Assembly (NCBI GenBank): GCA_964541155.1
Contig: CAZIPC010000015.1
Span: 1 to 8,921, forward strand
Source of the DNA: UBA4416 sp964541155
GTDB taxonomy: Bacteria > Bacteroidota > Bacteroidia > B-17B0 > Aurantibacillaceae
Length of the DNA: 8,921 nucleotides
Direction: 5' to 3'
Both the position numbers and the translations under genes were made by a program. Under the pieces are notes generated by a model. That model ran no database searches. It saw only the letters and a list, made by a program, of their open reading frames with translations, and was not told the origin of the DNA. The first letter of the stretch is position 1, and each line of letters begins with the position of its first letter. Below are positions 1 to 6,467 of the stretch, piece by piece.

Positions 1-1013
1 ATTCGTTCGGGAGTACAATGCCAGGTAGAAATTATCAAAGTTCCTCATCCTACCGATACGGGATGAATGGGCAAGAGAAGGATGACGAGGTTTTTCAAGG
101 AGCTATGAGTGCTGAGTTTTGGGAGTATGATAGTAGAATCGGTAGAAGATGGGAAACTGACCCAATCGTAAAACCGTGGGAAAGTCCTTATGCTTGTTTT
201 TATAATAGTCCAATTGCAATTTCAGATTATTATGGATTAAGTGGTGACGATGAAACTAAGCCTAGACCTGGTGAAAATGTCCCTAAAGAAGATAAGAAAA
301 CAGGAGGTGATGCCAAAAGTGATTGGGATGCAGCTGGCAGAAGTGCACCTGGTAGTTCTGGTTATGATGGTACATATGATTGGAAAAGTAGAACAGATGG
401 GGATAATACAATGGTTCAATTTACTAAAAGAAATACTCAAATTACAGGTTATTGGTCTTTTCCAACAGCAACAGAAACTGCAAGTGAAGGGGAAAATACA
501 AGTGGTAGTAGTAATGACGCGCCCGCTGGTAATACACCAACAAATCCTGTGGCAACTCCAACTGGCACTACTCCTAATCCTTCTCCAACTGGAGGGACAA
601 AAGCCCGAACTAATCCTACAACTACAGGGGGTGTTATAAATCCAACGCCAATGGTTTTACAAAATCCTTGCAATCCCTTTAGCGGTTCACTTAGGTTTAA
701 TTGGACAAAATTTAGTTCAGACCCACAAGATAGAAATACAGCTGTAAGGGATATTATGAGAACTTGCAATGGATGGTTACCTTGTAATAAATCAGCTCAA
801 ATTACAATCGGTTCTCCTTGGCCTAAATCAAATTCTATGGAGACTAGAAGCGAATGGGGAGGACGAGTACCATATATGGTTATGCAAGATAGATCAAAAT
901 GGATACAGGGCATAATGATAAAATATGGTAAAATTCCTAGCGGTGTATTTAGAATTCCTATTATTTTGTTTGACCAATCGGGTACACAAAATGGCAATAT
1001 AAATTTTAAATAA
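1..1013 (+). CDS. RHS-core tail fused to variable C-terminal (toxin-tip) domain, 5' partial
   Basis: This is the end of an RHS/YD-repeat polymorphic toxin. The frame is open to the left edge (bases 3-17 read SFGST), so the ATG at 18 is probably internal, as it is in the copy at 4609. Numbering from that ATG, residues 1-75 are the RHS-associated core tail (YRYGMNGQEKDD, WEYDSRIGRRW, DPIVKPWESPYACF). Residues 76-160 are polar, 161-210 form a Thr/Pro/Asn/Gly-rich linker, and 215-331 form a compact domain. That last domain has a strand-helix-strand pattern and a segment (291-312, DRSKWI...KYGKIPSGVFRI) that recalls the OmpA-C helix RAxxVxxYLxxxGI. The Asp of the usual GHTD motif is missing (SPWP instead), so this match is weak. 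An export-signalled gene follows 8 bases after the stop. In this family the segment after the core is normally the toxin. Whether the window holds the end of a full-length rhs gene or an orphan tip cannot be told here. Confidence 0.85.
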   Translation, partial: SFGSTMPGRNYQSSSSYRYGMNGQEKDDEVFQGAMSAEFWEYDSRIGRRWETDPIVKPWESPYACFYNSPIAISDYYGLSGDDETKPRPGENVPKEDKKTGGDAKSDWDAAGRSAPGSSGYDGTYDWKSRTDGDNTMVQFTKRNTQITGYWSFPTATETASEGENTSGSSNDAPAGNTPTNPVATPTGTTPNPSPTGGTKARTNPTTTGGVINPTPMVLQNPCNPFSGSLRFNWTKFSSDPQDRNTAVRDIMRTCNGWLPCNKSAQITIGSPWPKSNSMETRSEWGGRVPYMVMQDRSKWIQGIMIKYGKIPSGVFRIPIILFDQSGTQNGNINFK

Positions 1014-1021
1014 TTTAGTGT

Positions 1022-1579
1022 ATGCGAATAATTTCACTAATTACCTTAATATTTATAGTGTTTTGTTCTTATAGACAAACACAGCCTGAAATTATTACTT
1101 GGTCTCCTAATAGACTTTTAACTTGGAATGATTTTAAAGGTGTTCCTGACGTAAACAAGAAACACTCTGCGATTACAGATTGTAATATTGATTGGAATTT
1201 AAAAACCATTAAAGATTCATTATTTGTTAATATTAAAGCGAATGTTCAGCCAAATAAATCTTGGGTAAAACTGAAAGCGATGACTAAAGATTTGTTAAAA
1301 CATGAACAAGTACATTTTGATATAACCGAATTATTTGCAAGAAAGTTAAGGCACTTAGTTTTAAACAGTAAATTCCCTAAAACAGGCGTTGGTAATGAAT
1401 TAAAAAAAATGTCTTTTAATAATACAATTGCCTTTAAAAAATATCAATCACTCTATGACAGCCTAACCAACCACAGTCTAATAAAAGCTAAGCAATTAGA
1501 ATGGGAAAAGAAAATTGTTAAGGAGTTAAAAGAATTAGATGCATATAGTAATACTGATTTGAAAATATTACTTAAGTAA
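1022..1579 (+). CDS. Secreted DUF922-like putative Zn-dependent protease in the immunity-gene position
   Basis: This 185-aa protein has an N-terminal hydrophobic stretch (residues 3-15) that reads as a signal peptide, so it is probably periplasmic or exported. Cys15 is preceded by Phe, which is a poor lipobox, so I do not call it a lipoprotein. The mature part matches the DUF922 pattern known from Bacteroidota: W-S-x-N-R-x-L-T-W-x-D-F-K-G at 27-40, then Lys/Leu-rich LLKHEQVHFDITE at 91-103. H94-E95-x-x-H98 with E103 forms an HExxHxxxxE zinc-site candidate. The family is described as predicted secreted zinc proteases with no settled function. The gene starts 8 bases after the RHS-tail stop and is followed by a strong terminator, so the two are very likely one transcript. 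By position it would be the immunity gene for the upstream domain; a co-delivered effector or processing protease is also possible. Confidence 0.75.
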   Translation: MRIISLITLIFIVFCSYRQTQPEIITWSPNRLLTWNDFKGVPDVNKKHSAITDCNIDWNLKTIKDSLFVNIKANVQPNKSWVKLKAMTKDLLKHEQVHFDITELFARKLRHLVLNSKFPKTGVGNELKKMSFNNTIAFKKYQSLYDSLTNHSLIKAKQLEWEKKIVKELKELDAYSNTDLKILLK

Positions 1580-1617
1580 ATTTTAAATATCAAGTAACAG
1601 TTTGTGGTAATTATGAT

Positions 1618-1645
1618 AAAATCGTAGCGCATTCGCTACGGTTTT
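1618..1645 (+). terminator. Rho-independent terminator after the DUF922-like gene
   Basis: A 12-bp stem (AAAATCGTAGCG against CGCTACGGTTTT, one T-G wobble) closes a CATT loop and ends in a T-rich run. It lies 38 bases after the stop codon. The same position in the next unit (6001-6032) has a hairpin sharing the CGTAG/CTACG core, so it marks the left end of conserved block B. Confidence 0.85.
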
Positions 1646-1796
1646 ATTATTATTTAATTAAACTAGAAATACTTTGTTTTAGATGTTTGCGCACGGCCGT
1701 AAACCATGAAAAAACGCACTTATTATTGCTTTAAAGCAACATTAAAAATAAATTAAAGAAGCAAGTAAAATGAGAGCTATTTATAAACCAAAATAC

Positions 1797-1832
1797 GTAG
1801 TACTACTTAATTTTTTATCTAAGTAGTACTAC
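1797..1832. repeat. Perfect 13-bp inverted repeat built from a 10-bp palindrome (block B1)
   Basis: The arms GTAGTACTACTTA (1797-1809) and TAAGTAGTACTAC (1820-1832) are exact reverse complements around a 10-base AT-rich spacer. The core GTAGTACTAC is itself a perfect palindrome. It also starts an 18-base direct repeat (1797-1814 and 1823-1840) spaced 26 bases apart. Both arms are unchanged in block B2. The design fits a dimeric-protein site or a recombination hairpin; the function is unknown. Confidence 0.75.
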
Positions 1833-2155
1833 TTAATTTTAAGTAAGATTTTTTTACAATAATTTAAATCTGAAATCACTCAACTACCCTAAAAAATTGA
1901 TAAAATGGAATATTTTAAAAATTAATACAAATTATTTCTTTAAATAATTTGTATGTCAGCTTATGAAAATAATGAGATCGATAATTTTTGAAATTTATAT
2001 TTATAGAAAATATATTAAAGTACTTTAAGATAATTATAAAAAAGGATTGAATTTATTAAAATAAGATTAAACAATTTATGGCGGTTATCTAACCAATATT
2101 AGTATGATAACTAAGTTGCTGGACGACAGCCTAGAAAATAATTATAGACCAACAA

Positions 2156-3007
2156 ATGAATCCAGGAACAGTTTCTAAAATACTTTGGCATTTTACTGGT
2201 GGACCGGGCTGGGACAACATAGCCAACAAACAAAAGGAAGATCCAAAGGCGAATCCAAAAGCCTTTGAGATTTTAAATGCAATTTTAAAATCCAGCCATT
2301 TAAGGTTATCATCATATACTGAACTTGTAAAAGTTATTATACCACGATCTTACTCTTTTGATAGAAAAACCCGTAAAAGAATCGAGTTGAAAAATGTACC
2401 AAGACAAATTAAATCGTCAAAAATTGTTTGTCTTGCAGACATCCCAATTCAACATCTTGCGTATCATGCCCAGCGATATGGAAAATTTGCAATTGGTTTT
2501 CATAGGGAATCTGCAATAAAAAATGAATTCAATCCAGTATTCTATTCATTAAGTAATACTAAAGTAGTTAACTCTATTTATAGTGGATTTACGACAATTA
2601 ACGAGATTGATGTTGAAAACATAAAAAGTGAGTTAGGCGATATTGAAGACTTAGTATCAAATGCAATTGACGGAATCGAAAATCAAAACGAAGAAATTGA
2701 CATAGACATTTCAAGAAACGTCTCTGCTATTGAAACTGAAATCGACGACATCGAAATGGCCAAATCAGAAGTTTTAGAAAGTCTTGAAGACTTTGTCGCA
2801 TTTGTCAAAACTTTTGATGAATCTGAGATGAATTCAATCTATTGCGAGAGAGAATGGCGTTCTTTAAAACAATATAAATTTAGTTTCGCTGACATCGCTA
2901 TGATAATTTTGCCAAGACAAAATGGGTATTATCAAAAATTGGTTGATTCAGGCATAGTGCCACCAAATATTCCTATTGTCCCATGGGAATATATAATAGA
3001 ACATTAA
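2156..3007 (+). CDS. AbiGi-family abortive infection protein
   Basis: This 283-aa protein is close in pattern to the AbiGi family (abortive infection system antitoxin AbiGi type). Family motifs are WHFTGGP (11-17), VCLADIPIQHL (91-101) followed by YGKFAIGFHRESAI and NPVFY (108-130), YCEREWRS (229-236) and IPIVPWE (272-278). Residues 150-215 are an acidic, probably coiled helical insert. The length is that of a full family member, with no frameshift. Lactococcal AbiG is a two-gene phage-defence system (abiGi plus abiGii); no AbiGii-like nucleotidyltransferase partner is present here, so this is a lone member that may act alone or be a remnant. It is the first cargo gene after block B1 and is followed by an attC-like palindrome. 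The ATG at 2156 gives a start matching the family N-terminus; there is no clear ribosome binding site, as is common in Bacteroidota. Confidence 0.8.
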   Translation: MNPGTVSKILWHFTGGPGWDNIANKQKEDPKANPKAFEILNAILKSSHLRLSSYTELVKVIIPRSYSFDRKTRKRIELKNVPRQIKSSKIVCLADIPIQHLAYHAQRYGKFAIGFHRESAIKNEFNPVFYSLSNTKVVNSIYSGFTTINEIDVENIKSELGDIEDLVSNAIDGIENQNEEIDIDISRNVSAIETEIDDIEMAKSEVLESLEDFVAFVKTFDESEMNSIYCEREWRSLKQYKFSFADIAMIILPRQNGYYQKLVDSGIVPPNIPIVPWEYIIEH

Positions 3008-3034
3008 TAAGACAAATTGTATTCAGCGACCATG

Positions 3035-3198
3035 GTTATAAAAGCAAATAAACGTAAGCGGGCAGAATCGGTCATCGCTTGGTGCAAAATAGTTGTGCGC
3101 TGAAGCGCATTTTTATTTTGCGCCTCGCTAATAAACATTTGTGCTTAAAAACAGAGGAAGTTTCAAAAGCCCGCCTACAACTATTCGCAAAACGTTAG
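3035..3198 (+). repeat. Large imperfect palindrome, attC-like, after the AbiGi gene
   Basis: Outer arms 3044-3063 and 3169-3188 pair at about 14 of 20 positions, including GTAxGCGGGC. Inside is a strong hairpin (3084-3121): GCAAAATA pairs with TATTTTGC, and TGCGC with GCGCA, around a TGAA loop. The right end is AACGTTAG (3191-3198) and the left end contains GGTTATAA. Size and layout (paired arms, mismatched middle, GTTAG end) resemble integron attC sites. The GTTRRRY consensus is not fully met (GTTAGTA), so the assignment is tentative. No other gene lies between 3008 and 3240. Confidence 0.5.
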
Positions 3199-3240
3199 TA
3201 GTAATGATTAGACAGAATAAAATAATTTATACATAAAAAT

Positions 3241-3585
3241 ATGGCACTAATAGTCAAGACATCAAATCCCAACAAACTATTGAACGAAATAAAAAAGGCA
3301 ATAGACTCACAGACTATTCAGACTTGGATTTACGACAGTGACGGTGATTTTACACACGTTCCAGACCAATGGAAACATAAAGCGTGGATGAAACCTCAAG
3401 TTTTCCAAGGCGAGTTACATTTCATTTTTTTAGGTAACACCAACGTAAAGACAACAACTGTTATTTATGCAGTCTTTCACGGACGTTTTGCTGAAATGTT
3501 ATTGACCCACTTTGACAACAATTTCACTAGAGTCGAAGCGACGGCAATGCCAACAACCCAAGACAGAATTTCCAAAGGAACATAA
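3241..3585 (+). CDS. Small conserved-type hypothetical protein (114 aa)
   Basis: I do not recognise a named family. The protein is soluble, with no signal peptide or membrane segment. It opens with a helix-forming segment (NKLLNEIKKAIDS, 11-23), then aromatic-rich strands (WIYDSDGDFTHVPDQWKHKAWMKP) and a second half, VIYAVFHGRFAEMLLTHFDNNF. The alpha-beta layout looks complete and not truncated. It begins straight after the attC-like element, and the next gene starts 10 bases after its stop, so the two are probably co-transcribed and may work together. Its cargo-slot location beside an abortive-infection gene makes a defence or addiction role possible, but nothing in the sequence shows this. 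Confidence 0.75.
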   Translation: MALIVKTSNPNKLLNEIKKAIDSQTIQTWIYDSDGDFTHVPDQWKHKAWMKPQVFQGELHFIFLGNTNVKTTTVIYAVFHGRFAEMLLTHFDNNFTRVEATAMPTTQDRISKGT

Positions 3586-3595
3586 TAATAAAGTT

Positions 3596-4267
3596 ATGAA
3601 AGACACATTAAATACAATTCTACAAGCTATTCAAAACAACTCTGACAAGAGTTTAGATGTTCTTGAAAAAGTTGATATCTTTTACAATAACGCTTGGAGT
3701 AAATTAATAATATTTGGTTCAATACTCTTTGGTCTTGTTGGTATTTTTGTTCCATTATTTATACAATGGTATCAAAAAAGGACTTTAAAATTAAGCGAAG
3801 AAACCTTAAAAAATAAACTTAAACAGGAGTTGACAAACGAGCTAACAACCACAATAACTAAGAAATTTGAGGAAAACGAGAAGAAATTAAAAATTCTTAA
3901 CGCATCTGCAAATGCAAAAATTCTTTTTTCACAAGCAAAATTTAGTACTGAGAAAAACTCTTACAAAGGCGCACTTGGTGAAATAGTAACTGCATCGGTT
4001 TCATCCTTGGAATGCGATGACTTTAGAACGCTACAAGAGTTGCTTGATTTTATGATTAATAATTGCTTACCACACCTTTCTATTGAAGAAATAAACGATC
4101 TTAAAACAGCAAATGTTTGCGACCTACATAATTTCTTGGATGAATTAACAAAAAAAGATGATAGGGCGATGTTTCAAACAAAAATTGGCGACATAAAAGT
4201 ATGTATAAGTAAATTACCTGCAAGAATTAATCAAAAACCCGAGCAACAAACTAAAAAGGAAGAGTAA
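3596..4267 (+). CDS. Membrane-anchored coiled-coil hypothetical protein (223 aa)
   Basis: The ATG at 3596 is preferred over an in-frame ATG at 3512, because the earlier one would overlap the upstream gene by 74 bases in another frame and encode an unlike basic stretch. The protein has a short N-terminal cytoplasmic helix, one transmembrane segment (residues 37-58, LIIFGSILFGLVGIFVPLF) and a long charged helix predicted to coil (60-105, rich in Lys/Glu/Leu/Thr). A helical C-terminal domain follows (105-210), ending in a Gln/Lys/Glu-rich tail. No catalytic motif is visible. With the preceding 114-aa gene it forms a tight two-gene cargo set. A membrane-tethered helical protein next to a small soluble one resembles many two-gene defence or toxin-antitoxin layouts, but the function is unknown. 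Confidence 0.75.
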   Translation: MKDTLNTILQAIQNNSDKSLDVLEKVDIFYNNAWSKLIIFGSILFGLVGIFVPLFIQWYQKRTLKLSEETLKNKLKQELTNELTTTITKKFEENEKKLKILNASANAKILFSQAKFSTEKNSYKGALGEIVTASVSSLECDDFRTLQELLDFMINNCLPHLSIEEINDLKTANVCDLHNFLDELTKKDDRAMFQTKIGDIKVCISKLPARINQKPEQQTKKEE

Positions 4268-4298
4268 TACATGCATTACTGCCAAAACACGCTAAGGC

Positions 4299-4327
4299 AA
4301 AAGTTTGTCAGATATCAAAACTTTTTT
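4299..4327 (+). terminator. Hairpin with T-run after the membrane protein gene
   Basis: AAAAGTTTG (4299-4307) pairs with CAAAACTTTT (4316-4325) with one bulged A, followed by T residues to 4327. It could end the 3241-4267 transcript. The preceding GCTAAGGC is shared with the palindrome after the 6626 gene, so this may instead be the left half of a truncated attC-like element whose right half was lost at the junction with block C1. The gene-free stretch 4268-4608 otherwise holds only block C1. Confidence 0.45.
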
Positions 4328-4378
4328 AAAATCGATCGCTCCGCGAAACACAATTATTTTAGCTGAAAATACCTTGTA

Positions 4379-4608
4379 ACATTTTCGAATATTTTGCCTC
4401 CGCTAGTTTGAGTTTAGTCATAGTGCAACTTAAACTATATAAAAAAGATTAGAAAAAGTCACTTGTAACGATATAAAATTATATATCAGTATGCATTGAC
4501 ATAAATAAATATTTAACAACTTAATTATCATCAAATAAAAATTTAAACTCACCTAAAATTATTTTATATATAAATGTTATTTAAAAGAAAAAAATTACAT
4601 TTGCTAAG
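4379..4608. repeat. Conserved non-coding block C, copy 1
   Basis: The 230 bp before the RHS-tail start align with 8627-8857 almost gap-free (230 against 231 bases). Shared segments include ACATTTTCGAAT, ATAGTGCAACTT, TTGTAACGRTATAAA, TTAATTATCATCAA and TAAATGTTATTTAAAAGAAA. It runs into the shared ATG and first codons. It is not RHS coding sequence: RHS-core similarity begins only about 15 codons inside the ORF. It likely carries whatever transcription signal the tail modules have, and supplies homology between units. Confidence 0.8.
4596..4603 (+). promoter_or_regulatory. TAnnTTTG-type -7 box abutting the start codon
   Basis: TACATTTG matches the Bacteroidota -7 consensus TAnnTTTG and is kept in the next copy (8845-8852). 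It ends only 5 bases before the ATG at 4609, so transcripts from it would be leaderless or nearly so. I found no convincing -33 TTTG at the usual distance, so promoter activity is uncertain. Confidence 0.35.
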
Positions 4609-5541
4609 ATGAGTAACACGCTTTATAATAAAAAATTTAACACAAGTGTTTGCTATGATTCGTTCGGGAGTACAATGCCCGGTAGAAATTATCAAAGTTC
4701 CTCATCCTACAGATATGGGATGAATGGGCAGGAAAAAGATAATGAGATTTTTGAAGGTGCTATGACCGCCCAATATTGGGAATATGATAGTAGGTTAGGT
4801 AAAAGATGGAATGTTGACCCAGTAGAGAAACCTTGGAGGAGTGGATATGATGCATTTGATAATAAACCTATATGGAAAGTTGACCCTAATGGCAATGATG
4901 ATTATTATAATAAAAAGGGTGAGTATATTGGTAGCCATGGAGAGAATAATGGCATCATGAGAGTTGTAGCTTCAAAAGCTGTCTTTGATAATGTTGTTCA
5001 AACTAATACTCATACAGGTAAAGAAATTGTTGTTGACCCAAGTGCAGCTAGTGCAGTAAAACAAGCTGCTAGTAATTCATATGGTTCTGGAAAGGAATGG
5101 GTGGCGATTATTACGTTTGATCCTGACAAAGCTATAATTAGTGGTGAAGTTGTCGAACAAGGGTCTAATTTTTCTCCTATAAGATCTGAAGCACCAACTA
5201 AAGAGGACTACGAGAAAAAAAGCCCCGATAAAATATTATTAGCTACATCCCATGGCCATCCAACGGAACAACGGGATGGAATGTTTAATGTACCAGGTCC
5301 TTCACCAGGAGATATACAATCTGTTGATCAAACAAAAGTTCCGGAATATCAGGTAGACGCATATAAAATTGAACATATTGAATCGACAAATACAGGAGGT
5401 ACGGGCAATGTATCTGTTGTAAATAAAGATAAAACTGTAGTGCCTAATGTTGGTAAAGTAGGTAAAATAGGTACTGGTCAGGGTCAATTTAATATTGGGA
5501 AAGATGCATTAGAAAGATCCGGAGGAAAACTAAAAAAATAA
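4609..5541 (+). CDS. Orphan RHS-core tail with JAMM-like metallopeptidase candidate domain
   Basis: This 310-aa orphan RHS tip carries only the last part of an RHS core. Residues 1-14 are a short non-RHS leader shared with the copy at 8858. RHS-core similarity runs from about residue 15 to 95 (YDSFGST, YRYGMNGQEKDN, WEYDSRLGKRW, DPVEKPW, NKPIWKVDPNGND). The variable domain follows. Its key stretch is H215-G-H217-P with S232-x-x-D235, the pattern of a JAMM/MPN zinc site (HxH then SxxD, here with a longer loop). E163 in a predicted strand (KEWVAIIT) is a candidate for the conserved upstream Glu. JAB/JAMM-type and DUF4329-type domains are known as polymorphic-toxin tips, so an isopeptidase or protease toxin is inferred. 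The C-terminus is a Gly/Lys/Val-rich tail. There are no YD repeats and no signal peptide, so it cannot be delivered by itself in the normal way. The downstream gene starts 4 bases after the stop. Confidence 0.85.
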   Translation: MSNTLYNKKFNTSVCYDSFGSTMPGRNYQSSSSYRYGMNGQEKDNEIFEGAMTAQYWEYDSRLGKRWNVDPVEKPWRSGYDAFDNKPIWKVDPNGNDDYYNKKGEYIGSHGENNGIMRVVASKAVFDNVVQTNTHTGKEIVVDPSAASAVKQAASNSYGSGKEWVAIITFDPDKAIISGEVVEQGSNFSPIRSEAPTKEDYEKKSPDKILLATSHGHPTEQRDGMFNVPGPSPGDIQSVDQTKVPEYQVDAYKIEHIESTNTGGTGNVSVVNKDKTVVPNVGKVGKIGTGQGQFNIGKDALERSGGKLKK

Positions 5542-5545
5542 TTTT

Positions 5546-5965
5546 ATGAAAGACTATTTTAAAAAAAACATAATAGTAGTAATGATATTACTAAGTTATG
5601 ATTCAAAAAGCCAAAATGCTATTGAATATAAATTTCCTGACAATGTGATTAAGCTAATTGCAAAGGGTTATAGTAATTCTTATTATGATACTACTAAGAT
5701 GTATTTATATATTAGATTTCAGAATAATGGTAATAAATATCTAATAAGCTTATCTTTTACAGATAAAAAAAATGCATACAAAGACCCAAATAGCTTTTAC
5801 CTCTTCAATACTAATCGTTATGTCTTAGTTAATAATATTAAACTTCCATTAATATTTGATACAGATATATTATTTAACAAAGGTATGGCAACATTTAGCA
5901 GAGAGTCATTTATAGAATTTTCTACTGATGGCAAAATATATAAAAAAAGTAAAGAATTAGATTAA
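5546..5965 (+). CDS. Secreted hypothetical protein, putative immunity to the JAMM-like tip
   Basis: This 139-aa protein has an N-terminal signal peptide (Lys-rich start, hydrophobic core IIVVMILL at 9-16) with a likely cleavage after SKSQ near residue 23. The mature part is about 115 aa, beta-rich with many Tyr, Asn and Lys. No catalytic motif or known family is recognised. The gene starts 4 bases after the RHS-tail stop and is closed by a terminator, the classic toxin-immunity layout. The export signal implies that protection is needed in the periplasm, which fits an effector acting outside the cytoplasm. The immunity role rests on position only. Confidence 0.75.
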   Translation: MKDYFKKNIIVVMILLSYDSKSQNAIEYKFPDNVIKLIAKGYSNSYYDTTKMYLYIRFQNNGNKYLISLSFTDKKNAYKDPNSFYLFNTNRYVLVNNIKLPLIFDTDILFNKGMATFSRESFIEFSTDGKIYKKSKELD

Positions 5966-6000
5966 TACAGCTATGCTGCATTTTAAATATAACAGCATTA

Positions 6001-6032
6001 AAAAAAAACGTAGTTACTGGCTACGTTTTTTT
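6001..6032 (+). terminator. Rho-independent terminator after the putative immunity gene
   Basis: An A-run plus CGTAG (6002-6013) pairs with CTACG plus a T-run (6021-6032) around a 7-base loop (TTACTGG), giving a 12-bp stem with a strong U-tract. It corresponds in position and core sequence to the hairpin at 1618-1645. Confidence 0.85.
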
Positions 6033-6179
6033 ATTACTTAATGAATAGAATTACTTATACAACACAGTCATAAACCACGAAAAAACGCCCTTATTATTGC
6101 TTTAAAGCAACATCATACAAAATTGCTTAAATAAATTAAAGAAGCAATTAAAATGAGAACTAATTATAAACCAAAATAC

Positions 6180-6215
6180 GTAGTACTACTTAATTTTTTA
6201 TCTAAGTAGTACTAC
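6180..6215. repeat. Perfect 13-bp inverted repeat built from a 10-bp palindrome (block B2)
   Basis: The arms GTAGTACTACTTA (6180-6192) and TAAGTAGTACTAC (6203-6215) are identical to those in block B1, with the same 10-base spacer. Conservation of both arms while nearby bases differ suggests selection on the palindrome. The function is not known. Confidence 0.75.
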
Positions 6216-6467
6216 TGAATTTTAAGTAAGATTTTTTCACAAAGATTTAAATTTAAAATCACTCAAATACCTTATATCATTGATAAAGTGGGTTGTTTTA
6301 AAAATTAGTACGATTTTTTTCCTTAAATAATTTGTATGTCAGCTTATGAAAATAATGAGAATGATAATTTTTGAAATTTATATTTACAGAAAAAATAATA
6401 AGGTGCTATAAATAATTATTGAAAATATCTGAATTTAAAAAATGATTGGATTTAGTAAACAATTTAT

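Larger units (their letters stand above)
1618..2109. repeat. Conserved non-coding block B, copy 1
   Basis: This 490-bp AT-rich block aligns with 6001-6497. The two copies share the terminator core, a 14-bp perfect palindrome (TTGCTTTAAAGCAA, 1726-1739), a double palindrome (1797-1832), a near-identical stretch around TTTGTATGTCAGCTTATG, and the closing segment CAATTTATGGCGRTTAYCTARC. I see no credible gene in it. Similarity stops just after the GATA at 2109, where unit-specific cargo begins. It sits between the toxin/immunity slot and the cargo slot, so it could serve as homology for recombination or carry a regulatory or recombination site. Confidence 0.8.

Noticed and set aside
241..639. 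Open frames on both strands within the Thr/Pro-rich linker of the first RHS tail (241-639 plus, 449-769 minus).
   Set aside because: They are low-complexity by-products of the linker codons, with no start signal or family features, and are fully inside a well supported gene.
1015..1090. The DUF922-like protein considered as a lipoprotein because of Cys15 after a hydrophobic stretch.
   Set aside because: The residue before the Cys is Phe, which does not fit the lipobox, so a plain export signal is the safer call.
1771..1827. An 18-codon mini-ORF (MRAIYKPKYVVLLNFLSK) is conserved between blocks B1 and B2.
   Set aside because: It overlaps the perfect palindrome, and the two differences between copies both change the amino acid, so the conservation is better explained by the DNA structure than by coding.
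1797..1832. The repeated palindromes in block B considered as a CRISPR array.
   Set aside because: There are only two short units 26 bases apart with no spacer-sized unique sequences and no cas genes.
3512..3595. An upstream in-frame ATG would extend the membrane protein gene by 28 codons.
   Set aside because: The extension overlaps the upstream gene in another frame and gives an unlike basic stretch; the ATG at 3596 sits cleanly 10 bases after the upstream stop.
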